In this document: positions 36,986-48,334 of the stretch, piece after piece
Position numbering within the stretch: position 1 is the first letter of the stretch
How the letters are laid out: each line of letters starts with the position of its first letter
Origin: Congeria kusceri
Taxonomy: Eukaryota; Mollusca; Bivalvia; Myida; Dreissenidae
DNA: 64,000 bases
Reading direction: 5' to 3'
NCBI GenBank assembly: GCA_027627225.1
Contig: JAPFQT010000086.1
Location: forward strand, 682,001 to 746,000
Made by a program: the position numbers and the translations under genes
Notes under the pieces: model-generated
What the model saw: the letters and a program-made list of their open reading frames with translations, nothing else
Databases searched by the model: none
What the model was told of the DNA's origin: nothing

Positions 36986-38190
36986 TTATATTAACGCGAT
37001 TTGCCCCGCTGCTGTTATACCAAGTACGCATGTTGATACAATAGAGTTATTTATTATTGTTCAAATGCAACGATATTAACGCTTTTCTTTATTTCTACGT
37101 CGGAAAACATTGCGTCTAATAGTAATGCCAATTGTTTGTGGTGAGAAAATGTTTCTGACAGAGTATGGAAGAACAAGCATTGCACTACTAAAATTTTTGT
37201 TATACGTACATGTTACGAGATATGGACTGCATAGGGGCTGTTGTCCGATGTCCGTATACAATACATATAGGCAAAATACTGACCAAGCCTAGGCAATTGC
37301 AGTTCATACATTTTTTTTATTTTTTTTGGGGGGTGGGGGGGGGGTGGGGGTGGGGTGATTTTCTGGAGCATTGAATCAGATTTCTCAAACAAAAAGCCAT
37401 AAATACACGTTCACCAAATGTCTGTCAAATCATAGTCTGCAATGAAATACAACTTAGCTATTATGGTTTGTTATGCCGTTTATTTGATTGATTAATTTGT
37501 ATTGATTTAATTCCTACGACATCATTGTATTGCCCGATAAGTTTTCGATAGATAGTTGCATTTTGTTTAAGTGAAATAAAAGTAATGCCTGCTACTAACT
37601 AACTCATTATTGAACATTTATGCAAATTCCATAAATTAATATAACGAAATATCATGAAAATAAAAACAATTCAAATATGATTATACAGCTCTTATATTAT
37701 TGTGTTCGCTATCAAAATATGTATCCTCATCATACACTTTATGCGGACACGAATATGCGCTACCTATTTCGCACCAGAGACAACTCGATGTTACTTCGTA
37801 GCGATCTCCTAGCGGCAGTTGCTTCCCTTGGATTAACTTCACCTGATTATAAGTGCGCTAGTTATAGTGTTAATGCTAAATCGGTTGAAGTTACGATTTG
37901 TATAACATTTCAGCTGACACGAATATAGTTTATTGTTTTGGCAGCGAATAAAAACGTAATTAAATAAGTTATAGAGTTTAATAATACTTTACCAACTTAT
38001 ATTAGTATGGCTTATGATTGTTTATGTATTATACAATTTGAGCTCAACGTCAAAACATGCGTTTATAAAATCAACTACATTATATTTCTGTAACATTTCG
38101 CTACCAAGAGGTTTCGTTTTTAAACTTCTGTCTTATCATCTTTCATAAACAGTTATATTATTGTTTTAGCTCGAATATTTTAAGAATAGG
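36986..38190. other. AT-rich stretch with a G-tract
   Basis: Apart from the G-run at 37328-37356, nothing is recognised. Confidence 0.35.
37328..37356 (+). repeat. G-tract with quadruplex-forming pattern
   Basis: After a T-run come four G-blocks of 4-10 bases separated by single T's, a textbook G-quadruplex pattern. No gene is close enough to suggest regulation. Confidence 0.7.
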
Positions 38191-38191
38191 T

Positions 38192-38490
38192 GAGCTTTGT
38201 AGGACCATATTTTTCACATCTGTGAAAAATAGGATCTCATTCTTCACAGGTGAGAAAATTTAGATCTTATTCTTCACACATCACAGTCTTATTCTTCACA
38301 TTTTCTGTGAAGTTTGTGATCCCATCCAGTTTTTGATATGCAATGAAATCATAAGCTTATGTGATCCTCACGCATACACCGTTTTGGGCCAGTCGTATTC
38401 TTCATACGTATAAATGTGACAGATGAGATCCTATTCTTCACAGGTGTGTGAAATATATGATTTGTGAAAAATATGATCCTACAGAGCTTT
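38192..38490 (+). mobile_element. Small MITE with GAGCTT target duplication
   Basis: GAGCTT at 38192-38197 and 38484-38489 flanks a 286-bp element with ends TGTAGGACCATATTTTTCAC and GTGAAAAATATGATCCTACA. The inside is built of TTCTTCACA and TGTGAAGAA words. It is an inverted partner of 39006-39255. Confidence 0.75.
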
Positions 38491-38999
38491 CCAACTCGCC
38501 CCAGCTACCGCATCTTAACTAAAAACGTCAATGTTTTGGTTAAAGTCTAATGACTTGAATCTACAAGCTATTCATTTGAAATTTGAACTATCCATTTGCG
38601 ACCAACTCCAGTATCAGATGCAACATTCCCCAGTACTCTGTTTTGTATTTTAACAGAGTTATGCTTCTCTTTACTGCGTTTGGTTAAAATTGGTTTTAAC
38701 TATAAAAAAAGGATGTATCAAATTATGAAGTGTCAGATTTCTTTTTTAGATGAGTATACATGATGTGCTAATATGCAAGGCTATTCGCTTTCTTTCGATG
38801 GCTTCATTATAAAAATGTTCCTTAAATTATTGACAATGTCGTTGAATAAAACTTATATTCTTTGTTCTATTATTCAATATAAAAGTCGTTGAAATAATAA
38901 TAACTTCGCCCGAGTTCATAGAAAACATTTCAATAGGTTTACAATAGTTATTGTATTGATATAAAAGAACAACCATCGCTCCAGTGGTGCTGCAAGTCG
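38491..38999. other. Spacer between two inverted MITEs
   Basis: AT-rich, no recognised feature. Confidence 0.4.
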
Positions 39000-39261
39000 G
39001 AGGTCTGTACGATCATATTTTTCACAAATCATATTTTTTACACTCCTATGAAAAATAGAATCTCAGTTGTCACATTTTAAGTGTGAAGATTTCATTGCAT
39101 ATCACAATCTCGATGTGATCACAAACTTCACAGAAATTGTGAAGAATAAGACTGTGATGTGTGAAGAATAAGATCTGAATGTTCACACTTGTGAAGAATG
39201 AGATTCTGTTTTTTACAGACGTGAAAAATTTGATTTGTGAAATATATGGTCCTCAGAGGTC
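39000..39261 (-). mobile_element. Small MITE with GAGGTC target duplication
   Basis: GAGGTC at 39000-39005 and 39256-39261 flanks a 250-bp element with ends TGTACGATCATATTTTTCAC and GAAATATATGGTCCTCA. The interior (GTGAAGAATAAGACTGTGAT) is the reverse complement of the interior of the copy at 38192. Confidence 0.75.
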
Positions 39262-39264
39262 TTA

Positions 39265-39480
39265 TAGCGCCTCCTTTCCGTGTGTTCGGCGATACATAGT
39301 CTATTCCATCATTCCAGCCACGTGCTGGACACGTGCAAATGTTGTCTGCATAATTTGACGTCTGCATAATTGTCGTCTGCACCATGTCACGTGTCCTATT
39401 TCTAAAACATCCGTGTAGTGGATGAAATACGGATTAAATCGACCTTTCTTGTACACCGGAAGTCTACATGAAAAGTAACA
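39265..39480 (+). repeat. Dispersed repeat next to a minisatellite, copy 2
   Basis: Has GGACACGTGCAAATGTTGTC, CGTCTGCATAATTGTCGTC, TGTCACGTGTCC and ACCGGAAGTCTACATG, matching the copies near 32.7 and 51.2 kb. The 26-bp array begins about 110 bp further on. Confidence 0.55.
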
Positions 39481-39589
39481 TAGAAAGATTTCCGATATGG
39501 AATGCCGATTGAAAAGGTGTTTGTTCATAGGACGATCGTTCCAACTTGTACACGAAATGCTCAAGGTTGAGGGACTGTGGTTACTTACA

Positions 39590-40530
39590 GTCATTGTGTC
39601 ACGTCGTTGCCTAGTTTGGTTGTGTCACGTCGTTGCGTCGCTTGGTTGTGTCACTTCGTTGCGTCGCTTGGTTGTGCCGTATCGTTGCGTCGCTTGGTTG
39701 TGTCACTTCGTTGCCTGGCTTGTTTGTGTCATGTCGTTTCGTCACTTGGTTGTGTCATTTCGTTGCGTCGCTTGGTTGTGTCATGTCGTTTCGTCACTTG
39801 GTTGTGTCATTTGCTTGCGTCACTTGGTCGTGTCATGTCACTGTGTCGTTTGGTTGTGTCACGTCGTTGTGTCGCTTGGTTGTGTAACGTCGTTGCGTCG
39901 CTTGGTTGTGTCACGTCGTTGCATCGTTTGGTGTGCCACTTCGTTGCATCGTTTGGTTGTGCCACTTTGCATCGTTTTGTTGTTTCAGTCATTGCGTCGC
40001 TTGATTGCGTCATGTCGTTGCGTTGTTTGGTTGCGTCATGTTGCATCGCTTGGTTGCGTCAAGTCATTGCGTTGCTTGGTTGTGTCATGTCGTTGCATCG
40101 TTTGGTTGTGCCACTTTGTTATATCGCTTGGTTGTGTCACGTTGTTGCATCGTTTTGTTGTTTCACGTTGTCGCATCGCTTGGTTGTGTCACGTTGTTGC
40201 ATCATTTAGTTGTGTCAGGTTGATGCATCGCTTGGTTGTGTCAGGTCGTTGCATCGTTTGACTGTGTCACTTTGTTGCTCGTTTGGTTGTGTTACTTTGT
40301 TGCATCACTTGGTGGTGTCACTTTGTTGCATGGTTTGGTGTGTCACTTCGTTGCACCGTTTGGTTGTGTCACGTCTTGAATCGTTTGGTTGTGTCACTGT
40401 GTTGCACCGCTTGGTTGTGTCACTTCGTTGCACCGTTTGGTTGTGTCACTTCGTTGCAGTGTCTGGTTGTGTCACGTCGTTGCATCGCTTGGTTGTGTCA
40501 CGTCGTTGCATCGTTTGGTTGTGTCACATT
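39590..40530. repeat. 26-bp minisatellite (13+13), array 3
   Basis: Half-units GTTGCGTCGCTTG and GTTGTGTCACTTC (or GTCACGTC). About 36 units with several 1-2 base losses. It is in the same orientation as the other three arrays. Confidence 0.9.
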
Positions 40531-41053
40531 TTCCAGCACGAGTGGGCACCTGTAATGTTTGTATTCCTTCATTAAATACTGCACGGAATTATACAGGAAA
40601 TATATTGTTGCTATTGCTATGTAAATGTTTCGCATACGCATTATTTTATGTTATCTCTATACAATATTGCGGTTTCTGTGAAGCAATTTATCAACGCTAT
40701 TATATTATTCAACTAATTAAAAAAATGTGTTTACATGTTGACTAAAAAATCTTAATCGCGAATCGATACATTTTTAGTTTAGGTCACATGATATGTTAAA
40801 CTTCACAAACGACAACTTCCATTTGTTAAATGAAACTTAAAATGTGAATAGGATAAAGTGCTGTTTCCATGTAAAAATAGTGTTAACAGAACATTCGGAA
40901 TTATACTGTGTGCATTTGCATCTGTAACAGAATCGCAATTGTGAAACAACGGTGAGGTATTTACAAAATGTAACTTAGCTTAAGGACCAGACTCACATGA
41001 TGTTCTCCATAAAACATATGGTCACGTGTTTTACCTTTATACGATGTTATTGT
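40531..41053. other. AT-rich spacer
   Basis: Nothing recognised. Confidence 0.35.
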
Positions 41054-42264
41054 TAGCTCACCGAGCACAAAATGCTCAAGGGTGAGATATTCTGGTCCGT
41101 CATCGTCCGTCGTCGTCGTCATCCGTCGTCGTCGTCGTCAACATTTTTACTTTAGATAACTTCTTCTCGAAACCGCTTGGCGGATTTGGTAGGAATTTTC
41201 CTGGGATGGTTCTTTAACAAAGTCCTTCAATTCATTTGAATATCTATAAAAATCTGGTTGCCATGGCAACCAAAACATACAAAACTGGAAAACTAAAAAA
41301 TCTTCTTGTCCGAAACCACTGCTTGAATTTTTAAATAATTTCACAAAAATGTTCCTAGGGTGACCCTCTACAATTTTTTTCAAATTATTTTGATTCCTTT
41401 AAAAAACAAGGCCTTCAGGGTGTGGGCAGTTTTCCTATTATAGCTATGTAGAAAACTTTGAAAATCTCGTCAGAAACCGCTAGTCGGTTTTCAAAATAAT
41501 TGCACTTAGAAGTTCCTCTGGTGACCCTCTACAAAATTTTCATCAAATCATTTTGATTCGTTTAAAAAAAAACATGGCCGCCAGGGGTTAGGGCAGTTTT
41601 ATTTTTTTGCTATATAGAAACTTTGAAAATCTTCTTAGAAACCGCTGACCGGATTTCAACATTGTTTTCACAGAAATGTTCATTGGGTTACCCTCTACCA
41701 AATGTCTTCAAATCATTTTGTTAAAAAAACATGGCCACCAGGGGGGCGGGCAGTTTTTCTTATATTGCTATATAGAAAACTTAAAAACATCTTGTTGTCC
41801 TAAACCGCTGAATGGATTTCAAAATAATTTCAAAGCAGTTTTCCTTGGGTGACCCTATACCAAATTTCTTCAAATTATTTTGATTTGTAAAAAAATATGA
41901 CCGCCAAGGGGTGGGTCAATTGTCAATTATATGGTTATATAGAAAACTTCGGAAATCTTCCTGTCAGAAACCACCGACCGGAATTTCAAAGTAAATTTGC
42001 ACAAATGTTCCTTGGTTGACATTCTATCATTTGAAAATGTTCTTGTCTGAAACAACTGTTGGATTTTGAAATCATTTCACAGAAACGTTTCTTCTATTTA
42101 TTAAATTCCTTGAAATTGTTTTCATTCACTAAAAAGATGGCTGTCAGTGGTCCATTGTTGATGTCCATTGTCACAGCTCTGAAAACGCTATTAACCTTTT
42201 ACAAGCTATTGTGGTTCATTCAACTCAGATGAGCGACCCAGGGCCATTTGGCCCTCTTATTTAA
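41054..42264 (+). mobile_element. Helitron-like element with tandem core, copy 2
   Basis: 5' end TTAGCTCACCGAGCACAAAA with TGCTCAAGGGTGAG. Then a CCGTCGTCGTCGTC run, about seven units of roughly 160 bp (GAAACCGCTxxxCGGATTT, GACCCTCTAC, ATGGCCGCCAGGGG), and a 3' end ACTCAGATGAGCGACCCAGG with the hairpin AGGGCCATTTGGCCCT. Same ends as copies 1 and 3, different core. Confidence 0.65.
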
Positions 42265-42505
42265 TCATTAATGTGCCTGTCAAATATATCTTTACCGGTA
42301 ATTAAATTGTATAAACTTGTACAAAAAAAAGAAATAAATATGTTTAAAACTAAACTTTAACAGTGGAGAAAATAACCGTTAAGTTTTGTCACATGTTGTT
42401 TGGCGCCACGCATTCATAATAATAATGATAATTATAATAATAATCGTCATCATAATCATAATTTTCGATTTTAGTTGTTTATCTGTAAATAAACAACTGT
42501 TTTGA

Positions 42506-43058
42506 GTTCTGATGTTACTCGCTAATTTTTCTATAGACAAACAACACAATTATCGTTGTTCAACTACCCCAAAAACAACGCAAAAGAAGTCCCGATTCTG
42601 AGAAGAGCATATGCAAATATAATTCTCATTACAATTTTAATATTTGTCAAGTTATGTTAAAATCGATATAATTTTCGCATTATCATTGTTTATCGGCCAA
42701 TGAACAACTCTTTGTCGTTCTGATGCGTGGCTATTAAACAACTCGGGCTAATTCCATCCCATTTTAATTCCTACGCATAAGAACTCCAAATCGTTGTTCA
42801 AAGGACGGTAAACAACGATAAATCGAAAATTTAATCGAATCGAGTCTTAAATATACGAGCATCAAAACGAAATATCGTTGTTTATTACATAGAAACAACG
42901 ACAAAGCGAACATTATTTCGATTCTATAATGACATGACAACATATTCTGCAATTACAACGCGAACTATTTTTCACTACTTTTGCGAGTTGTTTATTGGCA
43001 ATTTAACAGCGAAATTTTGTCTTTGTCTATAGATAACTGCGCGTGTCATGTTAGAATT
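42506..43058. mobile_element. Foldback family, complete two-arm element
   Basis: The left arm starts TGTTACTCGCTAATTTTTCT; the right arm ends TCATGTTAGAATT. Both arms contain CGTTGTTTA-type palindromes and the CTATAGACAAA or TTTGTCTATAG motif, inverted with respect to each other. About 550 bp, no coding frame. Confidence 0.65.
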
Positions 43059-43120
43059 GCTGTTTAATTTAACTTAAATAGCCGAAATAAAAAAACATTA
43101 GCAAATTATTAAAAATAAAT

Positions 43121-43652
43121 ATTCTAACATGACACGCGCTGTGTTTTCTATAGACAAAAACACAATTTACCGTTGTTTAACTACGGTAACAATAAACAAT
43201 CCCCTAAAATAGTTCCGAAACTGTAAAATAGAGTCCGGAATGATATTGCGGAATATGTTGCGAGGTCATGTTAGAATCAAAATTTTCTTCGCATTATCGT
43301 TGTTTATCGGCTGATGAGGTATATTAAACCACGCGGGCAAACGCCCTTATTAAGAAATTATTTTCGATTTATCGCTGTTTGTCGGCCAGTAAGCAACGTT
43401 AGCCCGAGTTGTTTCATAGCCACGCATCAGAACGACAAAGAGTTGTTTATTAGCCGGTAAATAAGGATAATGCGAAAATTATTTCGATTCTAACATCATT
43501 TGACATGTATTTTTGCAATTGTTATTGGAACTACTTCTTACTATGCTACGCTCTGAATTGGGACTTCTTTTTGCGTTGTTTATTGGGTAGTTTAACAACG
43601 ATTATTTTTTGCTCTGTGTCTAAAGAAAAATTGGTGAGTATCATGTTAGAAT
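43121..43652. mobile_element. Foldback family, second complete element in tandem
   Basis: Runs ATTCTAACATGACACGCGC to GAGTATCATGTTAGAAT, so both termini are inverted. The arms meet near 43345. It lies only about 60 bp after the previous element, making four alternating arms in 1.15 kb. Confidence 0.65.
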
Positions 43653-43920
43653 GTTCTGTAGCGAATGAATGCAATGTGTTTCGATGAAAATATTCACTCT
43701 CTATTTCCTAATACAATAAGGCGATTTGTTTCAACATACGGCTGTCGCCTGGAAATAATATTGTCGGTTTAGAAAGTAATCGTATTATATTCGATAGAAC
43801 TACCATGTGCCCGAAGTAAAAAAACTTCCAAAAATGTCAGAATGTTTCACTCGATGTATCAATGTTGCACTTTTATTAATGTGACGTTCGTCATTTTCAA
43901 TGTAGAAGTTAATATATGTT

Positions 43921-46834
43921 TAGCTCACCTGAGCACAACGTGCTCATGGTGAGCTTTGTGATCACCTTTCGTCCGTCGTGCGTCAACATTTTCATTCAAA
44001 CAACATCTCCTCCTAAACCGCTGGGCATATTTTCACAAAACTTCACAGGAATGATCCTTGGGTGACCCTCTTTCAAAATTGTTGAAATCGTTTCGGTCCA
44101 ATACATATGTAGGTCATCAGAGCTAAACATAGATTTAAAAAGTGAAAACTTCTTCTCTGAAACTGCATGGCTGAGAGCTTTCATATTTGGTATGTGACAT
44201 CCTTTTGTGGTCCTCTACAAAGATTGTTCAAATGATGCCCCTGGGGTCAAAACTAGCCACGCCCCGGGGTTCACATGGTTTGTATAGACTTCTATAGCAA
44301 AATGATTTTATAAATCTTCTCCTCTGAGACCGCAAGGCCCAGAGGTTTCATATTTGGTATGTAACATTGCATAGTGGACCTCTACAAAGATTGTTCAAAT
44401 GATGCCCTTGGGGTCAAAACTGGCCACGCCCCGGGGTCACATGGTTTATATAGACTTAAATATCTAAATGACTTTGAAAATCTTCTTCTCTGAAACCGCA
44501 AGGCTCAGAGGTTTGGTATTTGGTTGGTAACATTGAATAGAGGTCCTCTACAAAGATTGTTCAAATGATGCCCCGGGGGTCAAAATTTCCACGCCCCGAG
44601 GGTCACATTTATATAGACTTAAATAGCAAAATTACTTCAAAAATCTTCTCCTCTGAAACTGCAAGGCCTAGAGGTTTTATATTTGGTATGTAACATTGCA
44701 TAGTGGTCCTCTACAAAGACTGTTCAAATGATGCCCCTGAGGTCAAAACTGGCCACGCCCCGGGGGTCACATGGTTTATATAGACTTAAATAGCTAAATG
44801 CCTTTGAAATTTTTCTTCTCTGAAACGGCAAGGCTCAGAGGTTTGGTATTTGGTCATAAACGTTGAATAGGAGTCCTCTACAAAGATTGTTCAAATGATG
44901 TCCCTGGGATCAAAACTGGCCACGCCCTGAGGGTCACATTGTTAATATAGACTTAAATAGCAAAATTACTTCAAAAATCTTCTCCTCTAAAACTGCAAGG
45001 CCCAGAGGTTTCATATTTGGTATGTAACATTGCATAGTGGTCCTCTACAAAGACTGTTCAAATGATGCCTCTGGGGTCAAAACTGGCCACGCCCCGGGGG
45101 GAGGGGTCACATGGTTTATGTAGACTTAAATAGCTAAATGACTTTGAAAATCTTCTTCTCTGAAACAGCAACGATTAGAAGTTTGGTATTTGGTTGGTAA
45201 CATTGTATAGGGGTCCTCTACACAGTTTGTTCAAATGATGCCCATGAGGTCAAAACTGGCCACTCTCTGGGGGTCACATTGTTTATATAGACGTAAATAG
45301 CACAATTACTTCCAAAATCTTATCCTCTGAAAATGCAAGGCCCAGTGGTTTCATATTTTTCATGTGGCATCCTGTAATGGTCCTCTACAGAGAGTGTTCA
45401 AATTATGCCCCTGGGGTCAAAACTGGCCACGCCCCGGGGTCGCATGGTTTATGTAGACTTAAATAGCAAAATGACTTTTAAAATCTTCTCCTCTGAAACC
45501 GCAAGGCCCAGAGCTTTCATATTTGGTATGTAACATTGCATAATGGTCCTCTAAGATTTTTCAAATTATGCCCCTGAGGTCAAAACTGACCACGCCCTGG
45601 GGGTCCCATGGTTTATATAGACCTAAATAGCAAAATGACTTTAAAATCTCCTCTGAAACTGCAAGTTTTCTACAATTTAAAGTAATACACTTGTATGCAT
45701 ATTTAAATAGTTAGTGCAGTGTTTAGTTATTGTGTTGGGTAGTTATGATCAGTTCTTAGTTTAAAGTAGACTGTAACCTTAGTTTTTAGAGATACTGACA
45801 TATAGCTGAAATTAACCTATGTTGAACACGTGCACAAAATTACCAATCAATCACTTTCCCTCCAATATTCAGATTCACGGCTAAATTGTTTGGAGACAGC
45901 CATTACATTTTGACGATTGTCTTAATTTTATTATTTATTGTAGGATAATTGTTATTCCTGCAGGTAAATATTACACTGTATTTTATAATTGATATCTATG
46001 TCTATTGCTTGTATTAATTTCGTATTATTTTTTATTATAACGGTTGTGATTATTAGTTATTATTCGAAAAACTTATTGTCTAACTTATCGATCGACGCAT
46101 TGAATAGCTATATATCTACAATCCACGACTTGTGTTTATTTTTCGCTCAAACCGAATTGCGCCTACGGGCGTAGCTAAGGCCGGCAACATACAGACTTAA
46201 ATTACAAAATGAATTTAAAAGGTTTCTTCTCTGAAACCCCAAGGCCCAGAAGGTTTGTAATTGGTATGTAACATCTTATATTAGTCTTCTACAAAGATTG
46301 TTCAAGTTATGCCACTGGGGTCAACCGTAGCCACGTCCCGGGGGTCACATCGTTTGTATAGACTTATATGGCTAGTGGACTTTACACTTATGCTTCGAAA
46401 CTGCAAGGCCCAGAGGTTTCATATTTTGTATGTAACATTGTATGGTGGTCCTCTACAATTATTGTTCAAATGTTGCCCCTGGAGTAAAAAAAAGCCACAC
46501 CCCGGGGTCACATGGTTTCTATAGACTTATATGAAAAGTGGGCTATTAAAATCTCCTCTTCTGAAACCGTAAGGCCCAGAGGTTTCATATTTGGCATGAA
46601 AATTGTATAGTTTTCCTCTACAAATATTGTTCAAATTATGCCCCTGGAGTAGAAAGTGGCCACGCCGTGTGGGTCACATGGTTTATATAGACTATAAAAA
46701 TCTCCTGAAACTTCATGGTCCAGATCTTTATACTCAGGTAAGTGGTTTAGTGCCATTTGGCCCTCTTGTTATAAGCCATTATGATGCCTTTTACTCAGGT
46801 GAGCGACATAGGGCCATCATGGCCCTCTTATAAA
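43921..46834 (+). mobile_element. Helitron-like element with tandem core, copy 3 (interrupted)
   Basis: 5' TTAGCTCACCTGAGCACAAC with hairpin partner TGCTCATGGTGAGC; 3' ACTCAGGTGAGCGACATAGG and AGGGCCATCATGGCCCT. The core units of ~165-170 bp (CCTCTGAAACCGCAAGGCCC, TGGTCCTCTACAAAGATTG, CCACGCCCCGGGG) run 44155-45665 and resume at 46190. The 45666-46189 stretch is unrelated AT-rich sequence, either an insertion without clear inverted ends or lost homology. Copy 1 shares the same unit type. Confidence 0.7.
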
Positions 46835-46904
46835 TGTATTGGCAATTTTTTCAGAGTGCCTTTATAAAATGTACCCGGCATTACGGAATCCGGTTAGTGC
46901 CATA

Positions 46905-47270
46905 TGTAATATCGTGTCTCTTACGGCAAGGGCGAGACACGAGATTTGCGCGAAACACGAAGCGAGACACGATATTTCCGCGAGACACGAAACGAGGCAC
47001 GATATTGTAACACGAGATCTCGCACTTTCGCAGTATCCCATACCACGAAATCTCGCGGCAAAATATCGTGTCACGCTTCGGGCGATATTTGAACGATACA
47101 GTATCGTGCCTCGATTTGTGTCTCGCCTGAATATCGTGTCTCGCTTCGCATCTCGTATCTCGACCTTTGAACGCAATGCATAAGAATTGCGCGAGACACG
47201 AAGCGAGGCACGATATTTTACCGCGAGACACGAAGCGAGACACGAGAATTGCGCGAAACACGAGCAATTT
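46905..47270. repeat. CGAGACACGA palindromic repeat block
   Basis: Multiple CGAGACACGAAGCGAGACAC-like words with GCACGATATTT, and the complement TCGTGTCTCGCTTCG in the middle, give many possible hairpins. Frames on both strands are repeat products. Confidence 0.7.
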
Positions 47271-47308
47271 TCCTCTCTGAATTTAAAGCATAAATTTAGA
47301 CATTTATG

Positions 47309-47377
47309 ATATCTCTAAATATCATATTTAGAGATATGATATTAAGTGATATGATCACTTAATATCATATCTCTAAA
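47309..47377. repeat. Overlapping perfect palindromes (14-bp and 24-bp arms)
   Basis: ATATCTCTAAATAT/C/ATATTTAGAGATAT spans 47309-47337. The last part is also the start of a 24-bp arm (47327-47350) whose exact complement is 47354-47377 across a 3-base ATG loop. The middle segment can pair left or right. Confidence 0.85.
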
Positions 47378-47754
47378 GATATGGAGAGCACATATCTTTA
47401 GGGCTTAACAAAATATTGCTTGTTTCCCATCCCACTTTCGACCGAAAATAAATGGTTGCGACTTAAAATATTGTTGACTTTTTTATGTAAATGGACCATT
47501 GTGAAACTGAACCCGCAAATCGGATGTTGAGTATGTGGATTTTAAAACAAACCTTAATAACCTATACAAAAATATGCCATTCACAGAAATTATCAGTGCT
47601 TTAAACAACGAGAGGCTCCGAATCGTGCGTGACCTCACAACTAGGCTTTCAACAATATTATAATGTTTTGCATCTGTATTTCATTCAAATGTTGCTTATA
47701 ATGTGTACACTTTTTGCATTATAATTGCTTTATTAATGATATTTTTCTTGATTC
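47378..47754. other. AT-rich spacer
   Basis: Nothing recognised. Confidence 0.35.
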
Positions 47755-48190
47755 TTACTCAATGTAAGATCTTTATTAGTGTACGTCACAATCATTCTGT
47801 ACGATCTGTTTTCGTGATGATCTCATGTGAAACGATAAGTATTCCCGATGATCACGTAATGTACGATATTATTCACTATGATCACTAAGTGGACGATCTT
47901 CATTTGTGATGAATAGATACTGTACTACCTTTTGTCGTGACGGTCAGTGTTCGAAACATTGTTTGTGACGATACCATTCTATATGATCTTTGTGTATGAT
48001 GATCACTTAGTGAATCGTCTTTATTCGTGATAATCACACGTGTAAGATCATCATTACCCGTGATCACTTACAGCACAGTCATTATTTGAACGACCTTTAT
48101 TCCCTATGATCACTTAATGTTTTTTTCTTGATCACTTAGTATAAGATCATCAACCCATTCCCCTATTGCACGATCTTTATCCAATATGAT
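47755..48190. repeat. Degenerate ~35-bp GTACGATCTT...TGATCAC array
   Basis: Words TACGATCTTTATTCGTGATG and ATCACTTA recur about every 33-37 bases with heavy divergence. A related short array lies at 51715-51860. Confidence 0.65.
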
Positions 48191-48334
48191 CACGTGATAT
48201 CAAAATTGTAAGACATTTCAATAAAATGTCCTGATATTGCAATTGTTTGTGCTGCCATTGCTTGTAATAAGCTACACTCAATCGTTGACAATTCAGACCG
48301 ATAACACTGAAGATCTATAATAAAAGTGGTTGTG

